From contig CAJNDT010006138.1 in the NCBI GenBank assembly GCA_905221615.1, positions 265,501 through 329,500 of the forward strand: a stretch of 64,000 nucleotides of DNA. The letters are read 5' to 3'. Shown here piece by piece: positions 12,601 to 21,675 of the stretch. Each line of letters opens with the position of its first letter. The stretch's first letter is position 1. The DNA comes from Symbiodinium sp. CCMP2592 (taxonomy: Eukaryota; Sar; Dinophyceae; Suessiales; Symbiodiniaceae). The translations under genes and the position numbers were made by a program. Under the pieces are notes generated by a model, which made no database searches, was not told where the DNA came from, and worked only from the letters and a program-made list of their open reading frames with translations.

Positions 12601-15237
12601 ATCAGCTCTACATTGCCTTGGTACGGCGTTCTCGCGAAATCTAACTCTATTGGCCGAAGCTCTAATTACTAGGAAAGCCCAGCTAGAACCAGAACAGGTG
12701 CGAACCCATAGACTCCAACACCCCCATAGGCCCCTGAGTTTAAGCGATTTACCTTACATCTTGCAAGGGTTCTTCATATGACTCGAAGTATCTACTTGAT
12801 GCATCCTCTGCAAAGATTCTTCGAATGATATTCATGGTTTCCTCCTCAATACAAAGGGGTTCTGTGCCGAGATGCAGGGTTGATGTTTGAAGCGAAGACT
12901 TTCACCAGCACTTCCCCGCGGCCCGGCGTTGGGATGTCCTCCGAATCTTGCTAGGTAGACTGTAAACCTCAAGCCCAAACCCCCATAGCAGGAAACCTGA
13001 ACATCGATAAGCCTAAATTAAATCCTATACGCCGTCTCTAAACCTTACACCAGGCTCAGAGTGTAGGGCCTTGGGCTTTGGGGCTTAGGGAGTTCAAAAC
13101 AATAAAGTTCGTTTCAAGGATCCGGTTAACAACTTCAGAACTCGAGACTTGAGGCCACAACCCGACTGCAGGCAAGTCGCCACGTCGATCACTTCCTTAG
13201 CTCATGCCCAGCTGCTTGCATCAAATCTACAGACGCAGCCTTTTCCGAGACTGGTGGAAGACTTCTAGGAGCTACGCAGCGAAAGGTTTCAAAGGTTGGG
13301 GAATAGGATTTTGGGGCGTTTTGGGCCTCTTAGTCAAACAAGATGCCCAAGTCCATCCTAAACCCTAAGCTCTAAACCCTAAACCCCTAAACCCTGAACC
13401 CCTAAGCCCTAAAACCCTAAACCCCTACACCCCCGAAGGAATATACACCCTAAGATGCCCAAGTTCATCCAAGCTTCGACCTTGTCCAAGTGGAACTGGA
13501 GATCCCAGCTGCGGTTGCTGACTACTGCAGCCCGCATCTTTTCGGCGGATCCCATCCTCCCGGCATTCGGGGGTTTCCGAAAACGCGGGACCCGAATATA
13601 GAACCCTAAATAGTAGGATCCTTATTAGAAGGATCCCAAAAACAAGGTACCCCTTATCTTCGGAAATTCCCACCTTGGTCGAGTCTAGAGCTGCAACTTA
13701 TTGATTTAGGGATTACAAGGGGAGGGGCGCAGCGTTGAGGGGTTTTAGGCTGTTGGGCTTGTTTCAGAACTAGATGCTTTCAACAACGGCATTGCCAATG
13801 CGAAGATGCTGTCCTCGGCCATAGCAGGAATGTCAGGCAGAGCCACTGAGACAGCGCCATCAGAAAACCTGCTTCTAGAACTGGGCCGCTGGTGTTCCGC
13901 AAACTCGAGCCGCTGAGCAGGTTGAGCGGTTAGTTCTGTCATCGCCTAAGGAAGCTTCATAAAGGAACTCAACAAAAGACTGCCAAATAATGATAATCAT
14001 AATGGTAAGGAGCCTTGCTATATACTCTGCCACAAGACGAACCAAAGTCTCAAAGAAGCCCCCTGCCATGCTGGGAATACTCACAGCAGTATATGGTCAT
14101 AGCTGGCAAGACTCCCCACGTTGCTCAACAGCTCTGTCTGTTCCGCTGCTGAGCACATTTCCCTAAACCCGAGAACCCTAAAACCTTCCAAGCCCGAATT
14201 GTGAGCTTTCTGCCTTCTCAACCATATGGCTTTAGATGTTAAGTTTCCGTGCGAAAAAACAATAAGTTAACCTTTCACTAACGTAGGCTCCTGGGTACCC
14301 AGACGGGGTAATAGGACGCATACTCAGCTACACAGTTTACCCAGAGAGCCCACCCCACCCAAATTGTCGAGGGCTGCTTATCATGGTTGAAGTAACATTC
14401 TCCAGTGATGGGGGCGTGCCGGTACAGATGTCCCGCCCCCTTTGTCGTCGGTCTCCGATGGAGAGTTTTAGAGTCTGGAAATCCGGGGCATGCCTCGCCA
14501 ACATCTGGGTGAAGATCGCCCACCTGAGCTTCATACGAACTGGACTAAGGTTTTAATATGACTTGCAGCGATTTCAACACATAGCTTTAACAGGCCTTGA
14601 TCACAAGGTTGCCTTCACACGCCAACCAGGCAGTAGACTTTCTATAAATGGTGAAAACGTACGCACCTCGGAGCTCGCTCCGCCCAAGGTCTGGGACCCT
14701 CCCCCCTTTGTATGGCTTGAAAGGATTACGGCTATCCTTTAACTGGGCACCCTAAAGCAAAATCATGTAAACCTGAATTCCCAAACCCCTGAACCCTCCC
14801 ACGAGCCCGAAATCCACCAAACAATGTCTCCCTTCACCAGGGCTCCAAGAGATGCTTTCGCGAGCTCTGGGAATTCGGGTGTGTCTTAGGCTCGGATTGG
14901 GAGTCTTTGGGGCGTTTAGGGTTTAGGCTCTTTGGGGTGTTTAGGTAGCTTGTCTAAGTTGTGCTAGAGGCTACAGACAGGACTGCCATCTTGATGAAAA
15001 GGCATGCCACAGAGTTTACCTCCAAGGAGCCTAAAGCACGAACCCTCTCAACCCTGAACCCCAAACATCTCCAAGGCCCTCAACCCTTAAACCCCTAAAA
15101 CCCTAAACCCTCAAACCCCCAAACCCCAAAAAGCCTAAACACCCTAAGCTTCGAACTTCTCCCTCGTCCGAGGGCAGAGCGTAGAGTGACGCAAACTGCA
15201 AGCCGTTTGAACTGGCCGGTGGTGGCGGTGCCGTCAT
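608..15237 (-). CDS. PABP: Poly(A)-binding protein, N-terminus and RRM1 (spliced, 3' part beyond window)
   Basis: Cytoplasmic poly(A)-binding proteins bind mRNA tails through RRM domains. Five minus-strand exons join in frame: 15237-15181 (ATG, Pro-rich leader ending FASLY), 14523-14494 (VGDLHPDVGE, only 30 nt), 2644-2604 (ATLYEAFSSAGNV), 1780-1745 (SCRVCRDNATR) and 681-608 (SLGYGYVNYYSVQDAERAL). The product, about 79 aa, reads through RRM1 in family order: VGDLHPDV is the RNP2 strand and SLGYGYVNY the RNP1 strand. Donors are TAC|GC, GAG|GC, CGC|GT, CAA|GT and TTG|GC; all acceptors are AG|G. RRM2-4 and the C-terminal domain must lie left of position 1. Intron 2 is 11.8 kb and contains an entire MDR gene on the same strand. 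Identity is strong; the last donor is the least certain boundary. Confidence 0.85.
1436..1536. mobile_element. MITE family H, copy 1
   Basis: GGGCCCCAAAAAGCACAC at left, TATGTGCTTTTTGGGTCCC at right, GATAGGGATATCCCCATA inside. Confidence 0.7.
1604..1708. mobile_element. MITE family B, copy 1
   Basis: Terminal inverted repeat GGTTTCCGAAAAT / ATTATCGGAAACTCCC, interior GGTACCCTAAATAGTAGGAT then TCATTATGAGGACCC. About 105 bp, no ORF. Confidence 0.72.
2380..2460. repeat. (CAT)n trinucleotide region
   Basis: CATCATCATCATCATCATCG and related ATC runs. Open on both strands but low complexity. Confidence 0.8.
2701..2808. mobile_element. MITE family A, copy 1
   Basis: Near-palindromic 108-bp element. 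Termini CCAGAGACTCCAATATCCCT and its complement at the right end, TTAATTAAGG inner blocks, GGATCC centre. No ORF, so non-autonomous. It lies in PABP intron 2. Confidence 0.75.
2943..3305. repeat. Minisatellite, ~57-bp unit of telomere-like sequence
   Basis: About six tandem units of AATTAAACCCTAAAACCCAG, AAGCCCTAAGCCC, AAACTCTAAAACCC. Higher-order repeat built from CCCTAAA. Confidence 0.75.
3366..3517. mobile_element. MITE family A, copy 2 (internally duplicated)
   Basis: Same GAGACTCC...GGAGTCTC termini as copy 1, but 152 bp long because the centre (TAGGGATCCTA plus TTTAAGGAATATTCC block) occurs twice. Confidence 0.72.
3929..13555 (-). CDS. Medium-chain dehydrogenase/reductase (quinone-oxidoreductase-like), 13+ exons
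   Basis: NAD(P)H-dependent MDR-superfamily oxidoreductase; the substrate cannot be told. Exons 5' to 3': 13555-13481 (ATG, MGSAEKMRAAVV), 12938-12876 (DIPTPGRGEVLVKVFASNIN), 11861-11809 (VDHKIVGLAGW), 11381-11297 (LGYDVAGVV...GDEVWGE), 10863-10801 (AGTYAQYAVVS), 10228-10195 (GLKPKSL), 9681-9606 (EAGAMPMVALTGLESL), 7874-7840 (NTTVLVLGG), 7461-7424 (GGTGHLGIQLAK), 7077-6979 (AMGAAWVITTC, QLGADQVIDS), 6474-6323 (VDVVYDCVG, GSFVTSHA), 6163-6124 (LRRPDVHQYA), 3995-3929 (DGFSLANLLADAVDS). Phases agree throughout and give 293 aa in family order: GroES-like half, GGSGGTG nucleotide loop, Rossmann strands. The last ~40 residues (final strand and helix) were not found with confidence. Donors are 3 GT, 5 GC and 5 GA. 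The gene lies wholly inside PABP intron 2. Confidence 0.85.
4525..4735. repeat. Minisatellite, ~58-bp unit
   Basis: Three to four units containing GGGTTTGCAGGGTTTAATTT and CGCAGAGTTTAGGG. Confidence 0.68.
5695..5777. mobile_element. MITE family H-like, decayed
   Basis: GGGCCCTCAGAAATAAC left, TATGTGCTTTCGCGGGGTCCC right, ATGGGATATCC inside. Confidence 0.42.
8600..9241 (-). CDS. Intronless three-TM, coiled-coil-like protein (213 aa)
   Basis: Not recognised. An uninterrupted frame starts at ATG 9241 and stops at 8600. The upstream extension to 9325 is open, but this ATG puts a hydrophobic segment at the N-terminus. Predicted membrane segments are residues ~4-22 (DIGVILVCAITAFVGGAW), ~54-74 (around ICASPLLVGAAYCIY) and ~123-140 (NWILCVVVVVFFCGVLLLY). 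Between them are Gln/Glu/His/Arg-rich stretches (e.g. AHEETRKAEFEAK, HTLQEERHRANVQEEQRD) likely to be helical or coiled coil. It lies inside MDR intron 7 (9605-7875), same strand, so it is a gene within a gene within a gene. An overlapping plus-strand frame (8440-9069) lacks this organised pattern. Function unknown; alternatively it is a retrocopy or a fortuitous ORF. Confidence 0.5.
   Translation of the reverse strand: MVLDIGVILVCAITAFVGGAWTSFSLAEPGVEQAHEETRKAEFEAKTAASQQQLGAELICASPLLVGAAYCIYRGIHAEHTQKLQSLHEEHQLDVQARRGEQELASQTTMQVEGLHHQAHTNWILCVVVVVFFCGVLLLYRDSQRHSHTLQEERHRANVQEEQRDRQVDRAARVLNMLHRPEAHQQVAVLQRMIAADTQPERDPDNQGSWAIV
10250..10620. repeat. G-rich telomere-like array with ~143-bp duplication
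   Basis: GAGGTTTTGGGGTTTAGGGG ... AGGGCTTTGCGGGTTTTGGG appears twice (from about 10268 and about 10411). It occupies an MDR intron. Confidence 0.68.
11116..11226. mobile_element. MITE family D, copy 1
   Basis: CTAGGATGCCCAGTAACCTA at left, TACTTGGCATCCTAG at right, asymmetric interior CCTTTTTGGTATTGGGCACC. It lies in an MDR intron. Confidence 0.72.
12298..12427. mobile_element. MITE family H, copy 2
   Basis: AGGGCTCCAAAAAAGCACAT ... TATGTGCTTTATGGGTCCCT, with the AATAAGGTAGGGATATCCCC block duplicated in part. It lies in MDR intron 2. Confidence 0.7.
13569..13673. mobile_element. MITE family B, copy 2
   Basis: GGGGTTTCCGAAAA left end, TTCGGAAATTCCC right end, shared AACCCTAAATAGTAGGATCC core. 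It lies immediately 5' of the MDR start codon (13555). Confidence 0.72.
13745..14069 (-). CDS. Possible exon(s): hydrophobic segment followed by overlapping frame
   Basis: A minus-strand frame from ATG 14069 encodes a strongly hydrophobic piece (ARLLTIMIIIIWQSFVEFLY). It overlaps, in another frame, an ATG at 13942 that opens 65 codons to a TAA at 13745 (start MTELTAQPAQRLEF). Both pieces look coding by residue composition, but the join is unclear: TAG lies just before the second ATG in its own frame. They sit between PABP exon 2 and the MDR start codon, so they may be a separate nested gene, exons of another gene, or chance. No family recognised. Confidence 0.22.
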
Positions 15238-16133
15238 CTCCTTCTGGGCGAACTGGGTTTAGCGTTTTTTGGGGTTGAGATGTTGAGGGTTTAGGGTGAT
15301 GGTTTCTGGCATGAATCGGCATGAACTTTAGAACGAGGTTTTAAGGCGTCGTGCCGGGGGTTTTGGCCCAAGCATATAGGCAGAGGGTCTGAGAGGAATG
15401 GGTGTGGGCATAGGGTTTCGGGTATGGGTCAGAAGGCCTGGAGGCGCAGGGTTCAGGAGGGTTTGGGGTCCAGAGTTCAGCGTCGTCGCTTTTTGAAACT
15501 TCCCAAAACTGCAAAAAATCAAAACAGGGCGAACAACTTCTGGGTGTAGTGTTTTGAGACATGGAACCTGAGCACCTTCTTGTTTTAACCTTCCAAGGTT
15601 TCAGGGACCAGGGTTTCAGTCCGAAAGATAAGAGCCTAAACCCAAACACAGAATATTCTGGGTAGAGCTCAGCTCTGCTGTTTTCTGCTGAAAAACTTTC
15701 AACACGTAATAGAGGAGCTAGCGAGGGAAACCAGGAAAAGGTAGTTGACCCACCACTGCTTCAAAACGGGGTGCTCGTTTTCCTTACTTGGCCGTACTCT
15801 TGAAGCCTAATCCGGCAAGCTTGCACTTCAAAACCCTTCTGAAACCTGACACGCGATCCAACCAGCCAGACAGTGTTTGCGACGATTCTATTGTTGAACA
15901 TGCTTGGATTCTACATTCTTGCAGTCCTCCGCCCTGCATTCTAAATCCAACCCTTCACTGGCCCCCAAACTTTAAGTTCTTTAAAGCCCATCCCCTGCGC
16001 CCTAAACCCAAAACCCAGCTCCTCTGTGCTGGCGATCGGATCTTGGTCAAAAGACTTTGGTAGGGGCACGCCAGGAGGTCCTTCGCCAGAAGACTGGAGG
16101 TCGCTTTAGGGGTCAGGGTTTAGGGTTTAGGGC

Positions 16134-16205
16134 TCATCGTCATGATCGTCATCGTAGCCATCATCACCGCCACCACCACGACCATCATCGTCATCATCAC
16201 TGTCA
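16134..16205. repeat. (CAT/CAC)n trinucleotide region
   Basis: Imperfect CATCGTCATCATC and CACCACCACGACC runs, resembling 2380-2460. Confidence 0.65.
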
Positions 16206-16634
16206 TTTCCGTTCGAGTTGAGAACCTTCGAGCAAACAGACAACGTGAACTGCTTCCATGCTAAAGCGCTGATTGCAAACACCCTTCCAGCAAGTCTCCC
16301 CATACGCCAAAACGGATGTTACCACTTCTTGGCCGACTTCTGAACCCCTCCTAAGAGTTAAACTTTATGGTCCCAATGGAAACCCAGACCCCAAAAAGTT
16401 AAAGTCCCAAGAGCCAACCAGAAGAACGCCAAGACTTTATGGGCTAAGATCTGATATAACAAACTCCTGTTGAAAGGGTTTATGGTTTAGGCTCAAGTGT
16501 AAAATCCTTTAATTAATGGGCGTAGGGCATTCTGCCAGAGGGAAGCTGCGAAAGGAACAGATCACTTGGGCAAAGAGGGAGCCTAACTGTAAGAAGCTCC
16601 AGCTTCGTGCTGCATGCCGTGTAGATGTCTCTTA

Positions 16635-16743
16635 CCCAGAGAGTCCAATACCCCTTATTTAAGGAATATACTTCAAATTAAAATAAGAGCCCTAATCTGA
16701 TTTAAGGTATATTCCTTAATTAAGGGGTTTTGGAGTCTCTGGG
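16635..16743. mobile_element. MITE family A, copy 3
   Basis: Termini CCCAGAGAGTCCAATACCCC and GGGGTTTTGGAGTCTCTGGG, with TTAAGG-type inner arms; diverged copy of 109 bp. Confidence 0.72.
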
Positions 16744-17286
16744 AAACCCGTAACTTAGGCCCTAAACCCTAAATCCTAAGCTCCACGTTCATGCCGTGAA
16801 GGCGTCCCTAACCCCCGGCCTCCCAAACTTAGCCCGAACTCGACCGAAACCTGAACCGGCAAATCCGAGCCCATTCGAAAACGGTACACTCCTCATGAAA
16901 CGGTTTAAACGACGGAATGAATCGGTATAACGCCCTGCAAAAGACGATCTGGGACTCCGGCTGTACTCTGGCTTCTTGGTCGTGCCCCGAGAAAACTAAG
17001 ACATATAAGCTATATACAACTGAGCATGAACGGATAGCTGCGGAGCTTCGCGCTTCAGGGAGCCGAGCGTAGGAGTTCAGAGTTTTGGGGTATGTATTTA
17101 GTTGTTTGAGGGGGGTTGAGGGTATTTAGGGTTTGCACTTTAAGGTTTTAGGGTTTCGGGTTTCAGAGGTTAGGGTTTTGGGGTTTGGGGTGTGAAGTGC
17201 CATGCATCCCCCGACTTCCCATCCCCTCCCTTGCTTACTCAAGTATCCTGTTGCACCTAAGCGTCAAGACCAGTCCTGGGGTAGGA

Positions 17287-17394
17287 ATGTGGCGGTTTCC
17301 GAAAATAGGGGACCCTAATATAGTACCCTAAATAGTAGGATCCCTCTTATAAGGACCCGCAAATAAGGTTCCCCTAATTTTCGGAAACTCCCAT
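17287..17394. mobile_element. MITE family B, copy 3
   Basis: GGCGGTTTCCGAAAATAGGG left, TTTTCGGAAACTCCCAT right, and the ACCCTAAATAGTAGGATCC core. Confidence 0.72.
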
Positions 17395-17569
17395 GTGGGT
17401 TCTGTAGTACACAAGAAGACACAAGTCTAAATCTCAGTTCCATAGTAGCTCCCATACACTGGATATTCAAAGACAGTATACTTACTCCAGAACACAGCAG
17501 CTAACTGCTACATGTCGGGGCTTGGGGCTTGGGGGGTGTTGAAGGACAAGGGTGTAGGGTTTAGGGATA

Positions 17570-17690
17570 AGGGGTGCTGGGTGGGCTGCTCTTGTCGACC
17601 ACGAGGCTGCCGGATGACATCCAAGGAGGGCTGGACAAGATCTTTGGGCTGAATGTTTGGGTTGAGCAGGCACGATTTCGAGATGTCTGG
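17570..17690 (+). CDS. Candidate plus-strand exon, unidentified
   Basis: A plus-strand frame reads RLPDDIQGGLDKIFGLNVWV with good amphipathic pattern. No domain recognised. Boundaries are not resolved and the opposite strand is also open, so this is a weak call. Confidence 0.2.
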
Positions 17691-18089
17691 GGTTCAGGGT
17701 CTAGGACTAGGATTTAGGGCTTCAGGGTAGTTTAGGGCTGAGGGAATTTTAGGGGGCAGCTGGAAAACAACGATTCCAAAGACATACCATCCTCAACGTA
17801 GGGCTGCGCCCCTTTCTCGTCGCAACTTCACGGACGGCGCATTCTCCGTTCTCACGTGTTGTGAAAACGGTCTAGTGCATTGAGAACCTACATGCTAGCC
17901 GGAGTCCACCGCAAACTAAGGCAACCCAATCCCTGCAGAGCTTACAATTACTTGGGGTTTAGTGGTTTTGTCAAAAGTTCCCAAGAACCTTGTGCCGAAA
18001 CCTCGTTTCCTGTTGCATCTGGTGACCTAGAACCTGAGAGCCTACGGCCCAGACCCCCTAACTAAGCCAAACGGCGGCTGCTGTCGTCA

Positions 18090-18160
18090 CCCGCCCGCGT
18101 TGCGCTCACCGTGGCGCCGCTCGAAGTGCGCCGAAAGCTTTTCCTGGCGGTTTACCCTGC
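18090..18160 (-). CDS. Candidate exon, unidentified
   Basis: A GC-rich island in a telomere-like region. The minus frame gives NRQEKLSAHFERRHGER, running into a stop (GGGTGA) shortly after; it could be a C-terminal exon. The plus strand also reads well (VALTVAPLEVRRKLFLAVY), so coding is likely but the strand is undecided. Confidence 0.22.
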
Positions 18161-18297
18161 CCAGACGAGTTTCCACGCTTGGGTTTCGACTAGACTTCTC
18201 GAGTAAACTCGGAAGGCCTGTATCGCTCAGAATTTCGGCTCTATTTCGACCTTCAACCCAGAGCACTGCACCCTAAACCCCATGCCCTGAAGATACA

Positions 18298-18358
18298 GGC
18301 TCCCCGTCGCGTGCAAGCGACTGTCGTACTTCCGCTTTTGCCAGTGCTGCTGCTGCCG
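18298..18358 (-). CDS. Candidate exon, unidentified (near ankyrin-like exon)
   Basis: The minus-strand frame gives AALAKAEVRQSLARDGEP and then a GT (CCT|GTATCT) that could be a donor. Length and composition suit an exon of the ankyrin-like gene, but the phase does not connect simply to the exon ending at 18624. The plus strand is also open here, so the strand is not certain. Confidence 0.25.
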
Positions 18359-18623
18359 CTACATCCCGAAACAGCGAACACCCTAAAACTAAAGCTGCAG
18401 GCCTTGAACTTGAACCGTCGTTTAAGCTGCGAAACCCAAACCAAAACCTGAACATCTAAAATGCTCATCCACCTGACGCAAGCAAGCCCTACAGACCCCA
18501 CCATCCTGAAGATTTGAATCCCGAACTCTAAAACTATAAACCCCGGAACCTCCAACCCTTCTTCGTGAACCTTCAGCTAGAACCTGAGACCCTGATCCTT
18601 GATCCGTACGCTTTCTCCCAAAC

Positions 18624-18826
18624 CTAGCATGTTCAAGTAAGCGCGCAAGCTCACAATGCGGAACCGACAAATGTAGGGCGGTTTGGAGAGCAGAGGGGGT
18701 TCCCAGGGCAGTTACATCTAGGAAATTCTGGTCGTACTTACATCTAGGAAATTCTGGTCGTGCTGCCTGAAACTCCCATTGCTCCTAACGACATGAAAGA
18801 GGTACGGGTAGTCGGCGCGGCTGTCG
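18624..18826 (-). CDS. Ankyrin-like repeat exon interrupted by a 26-bp tandem duplication
   Basis: The minus strand reads TALHLSVPHCELARLLEHA, which fits an ankyrin repeat (TALH, then helix two ELARLL). Ankyrin repeats are protein-binding modules. The exon runs from an AG acceptor (GAG|CGAC at 18827) to a GT donor at 18622-18623 (GCTAG|GTTTGG). Residues before the ankyrin part include ADYPYLFHVVRSNGSFRQH. A 26-bp direct duplication (18712-18761) shifts the frame. Removing one copy gives an uninterrupted 58-codon frame through FLDVTALGTPSAL. Either the allele is mutated, or one unit is spliced out (no GT-AG register fits), or the assembly is wrong. Further exons may include 18298-18358 (ALAKAEVRQSLARDGEP), not joined here. 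Confidence 0.5.
18712..18761. repeat. 26-bp tandem duplication
   Basis: TTACATCTAGGAAATTCTGG(TCGTAC) begins at 18712 and again at 18738. It lies inside the ankyrin-like exon. Confidence 0.8.
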
Positions 18827-18869
18827 CTCAACCAGAAAGCAAACCTTATCAGAAGAATCTCAGCTAGTT

Positions 18870-18957
18870 CATGGTTGGGATAGGGTTAAACATTAAAATT
18901 CTTATTCCCTATTGGGTTTTAAGTACCCATAAAAATGTAAAGTGCTACCCAACTATG
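18870..18957. mobile_element. Inverted-repeat element family J
   Basis: CATGGTTGGGATAG and CTACCCAACTATG ends with AACCCAATA/TATTGGGTTTT arms inside; single copy. Confidence 0.5.
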
Positions 18958-19662
18958 ACAAAGTCAGTAGAACCCAGGAAGCCCAATCCCCAAAATGTCT
19001 GCAGCTTGCCTGCAACCGTAAGCGAACCCTACGCCCAAAGCCACTAAACCCTACACCGGCAAAGCTTAATTCCCCAGATCCCTGCAGCTCGCCTGGGAGC
19101 CGAAGCGCCTGCCACAACCTGGGGCGGTGCAGTAGAACCAATCCTGGCTTAACTTTAACGGCTTATGTAAAGGAGTCGTTCGTTAGGCGTTGGCTTTGAA
19201 AATTAACGGCTAATGCAAACGAGCCTTGTTTAGGGCTTCAGGGTCTAGGTTTTAGGATCTGGGATTTTGAGGCTTGAGGTTTCCGCTACGGCTAAGTAAG
19301 CTTTATACAAGTGCTAAACAAGGAGATTAAGCAGCGGGGAGGAAATCAATAAGGATCCTAGTCCCTTTCGCAAACCAGAGCCTTCGGGCAACACAGGGGC
19401 CTTAATCGTGGGATAAGGCTTTGGGCGTGTAGTTCACAAAACTTATACCTACTCGGAGCTCTAGGGAACAGTAACTATTAATTACTATGGTTTCTATACT
19501 AGAATCAATTATGTGAGAAGTAGGGTTTCTGAAGCTTGGAGGTTCGGGGTGCTTGTGCATTTCACAGCATTTGATTTTGGAGTTGAGTTTGGCTCCACAT
19601 GCGGGCGGCGTGCCTGCTGGTTTTCGGATTTAGGGCTGACTTCCTGCTGTTACTTCGGCAGG

Positions 19663-19770
19663 GTCGTTGCAGTCTTCGGGCTTCGAACAGCTGGAGAAGT
19701 TTATAGCGCTGACGGCTCAAAACGGGGTATTGCTCTACACGAAGCCATCGCCCTTTAACCCAACATTTAT
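19663..19770 (+). CDS. Candidate plus-strand exon, unidentified
   Basis: After a good acceptor (TTCGGCAG|GG) the plus strand reads SSGFEQLEKFIALTAQNGV followed by LLYTKPSPFNPTF. G/C-ending codons predominate, unlike the minus-strand alternative. No family recognised; the donor is not resolved. Confidence 0.33.
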
Positions 19771-20782
19771 GTCTTACAAGACCCATCAGTAAACCCGAAA
19801 CCCCTAAACTCACAAACTAAGCCGAAAAACCTAAGATTCCAGATCCCTGACAAACCAACCTGAAACCCCTGAACTCAAAAACGAAGCCGAAAAGCCTAGG
19901 TTCTAGACCCCTGACCCACGCCCTAAACCCTAAAGCCATTAGCAACCCTAAACTGTACACCTTAGACCCACAAAGCAAACCGAGTTCAAAAAATCGTTCC
20001 TCAACTTCGCTCCTTCGCAGCGCCGTCGGCAGATCCAGGTTCGGCTTCCGGCCTGGGATTAGGATGCGCAGGGTTCCTGGAAGTTCTAGGGGTTCCTTCG
20101 ACTTTAGGCTTCAGGGTCTGTGTGGTTTGGGATTTGGGGTTTAAGCTTTCCAGGTCTTTTTGATTGAGAGAGGGGGGGGGGTATACTTTGAAAAGGCCCG
20201 GGAATCCCAAGGAACAAGCGAAAACGAATTACCCAGGCCCCTTTATCAAAACGGGTTGTAGTAAGACATGAGGTTGCAGGGTTGGGAATGTCGAAGCTCG
20301 GTGATTCCAAAGCTCAGGGTCCAGTGTGTGAGGCCAAGGCCCAAGGTCTGGGACTGGCTTGGACTAAAGGTTTGGTATGGAAGTTGTGACTCGGTTTGGA
20401 ACTCAGGGCTGTGGTTCCTCATTTCGTGGTTGCTGAAAACTTAAGGTGGCGAGGGCTTCCAGATCTCGGGTTGGTTTGAAGCCTAAAAGAGTCTCAGTTT
20501 CGTCCAGGAGCTGGAATTCATTGTCTTAAGGTTAGCTTTCAGGGCTTGAGGGCTTCTTAGGATTCAGGGTTGTGAAGCATATGGCTTAGAGAGTTCGGGT
20601 CGGAAAGGAAGGCTGGTCCTCGGCATGAGACATCACGATTTAAGGATGTTTGCGCAGTCTTTCGGTTCCTTCCATCACTGAAGTTCTCCCACCCCACCTA
20701 TTTCGAAAAGCCTACACACTCTTACACCACACTTTTCAACTTGAGATCTTAAGTCCTAAACTCCGAAGCCTCCAAGCCTTCC

Positions 20783-21110
20783 CTCCCCAAGCGTGGAGGC
20801 CGCGGCGACTCCGGTAGCCGGCTAACAAGCTGCTGCGACAGCTCGATCAGCTGCTGCCTGCGGAGGGTTTTAGGGTGCGTAGAGGCTGTTGGGAGGGTGG
20901 GCAGGTATTTCCGTGTTGCATTCAGGACAGCTCGATAAGCTGCTGCACGCCGAGGATGCTGGGGGGCAGGACACGGCCGTTCGTTCGGAGAGTTGCATTC
21001 AGAGCTTCCTGTGTAGTCTGAGTTGGGCAGCGGGCTTGAGGCAACAACGACTTCCCGAGAGAGGGATCGAGCTTAAGAAAGACTTCCTGATCCAATTCAC
21101 ACTGATCGTG
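20783..21110 (-). CDS. Two exons split by a ~90-nt intron with long direct repeats
   Basis: Upstream exon (about 21110-20926) reads EALNATLRTNGRVLPPSI then LGVQQLIELS. Downstream exon (about 20856-20783) reads QQLIELSQQLVSRLPESPRP. The two share a 20-bp near-identical repeat encoding QQLIELS (20926-20945 and 20837-20856, one mismatch), so the exact splice point is ambiguous. The product could be the C-terminal end of the ARMC2-like protein, which lies upstream on the same strand, or an independent gene. No domain recognised. Confidence 0.4.
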
Positions 21111-21532
21111 TAAACAAGTTGCAGGCTCTGAGTGCAAGCATCCACGGCATGGGATTTGGGATCAGCTGATGCACTGGAGTCTACTGTTGGGCCTTACTAA
21201 ACGGTTTTCTGGTACCCTTGTAGTATAAGTAAATATAGTAAGGAGCCCTAAGGAACAATATTGGTAATATGTCGGACTCCAAAATACGGCCAAGGGCCTC
21301 TGCAATGCTGTGGTCACTCCCCGTTCGAAATAAATCCGCCTTACCTTAAAAGGGATCTTATAAAGATCCACATAGTTAGGGCTAGGGCCGTAAAGAAAGG
21401 GAGTTTTATCAATCAGGGGTCTAGATGACCAGTCAGTGCTTACAGAAGCTCTGAGCTTCGCGAATTAACGCGTTCGACCCACCACACTGAAACCAAAATT
21501 CTTAAGCCCAAGAGCCCTCTGTACGGGTCTTA

Positions 21533-21596
21533 AGCCCCACCAGCCCCAGAGCCACAAGCACCTCTCCGAGATGTTCGCAAGCTCCTTCGGCAAGGT
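21533..21596 (-). CDS. Candidate exon (LAEGACEHLGEVLVALGLVG)
   Basis: The minus frame encodes LAEGACEHLGEVLVALGLVG, a typical amphipathic helix pair, with G/C-rich third positions. It lies between other minus-strand exons at 21.8 and 21.1 kb and is probably the same gene (ARMC2 3' end or the next gene). Boundaries approximate. Confidence 0.33.
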
Positions 21597-21675
21597 TTCA
21601 AGCAAATATCTCTTACAGTGCAGTGGGCACAGGCTTTAGGGGCTTTAGGGTTCAGGGGTTTCAGTTCAAGGGTTT

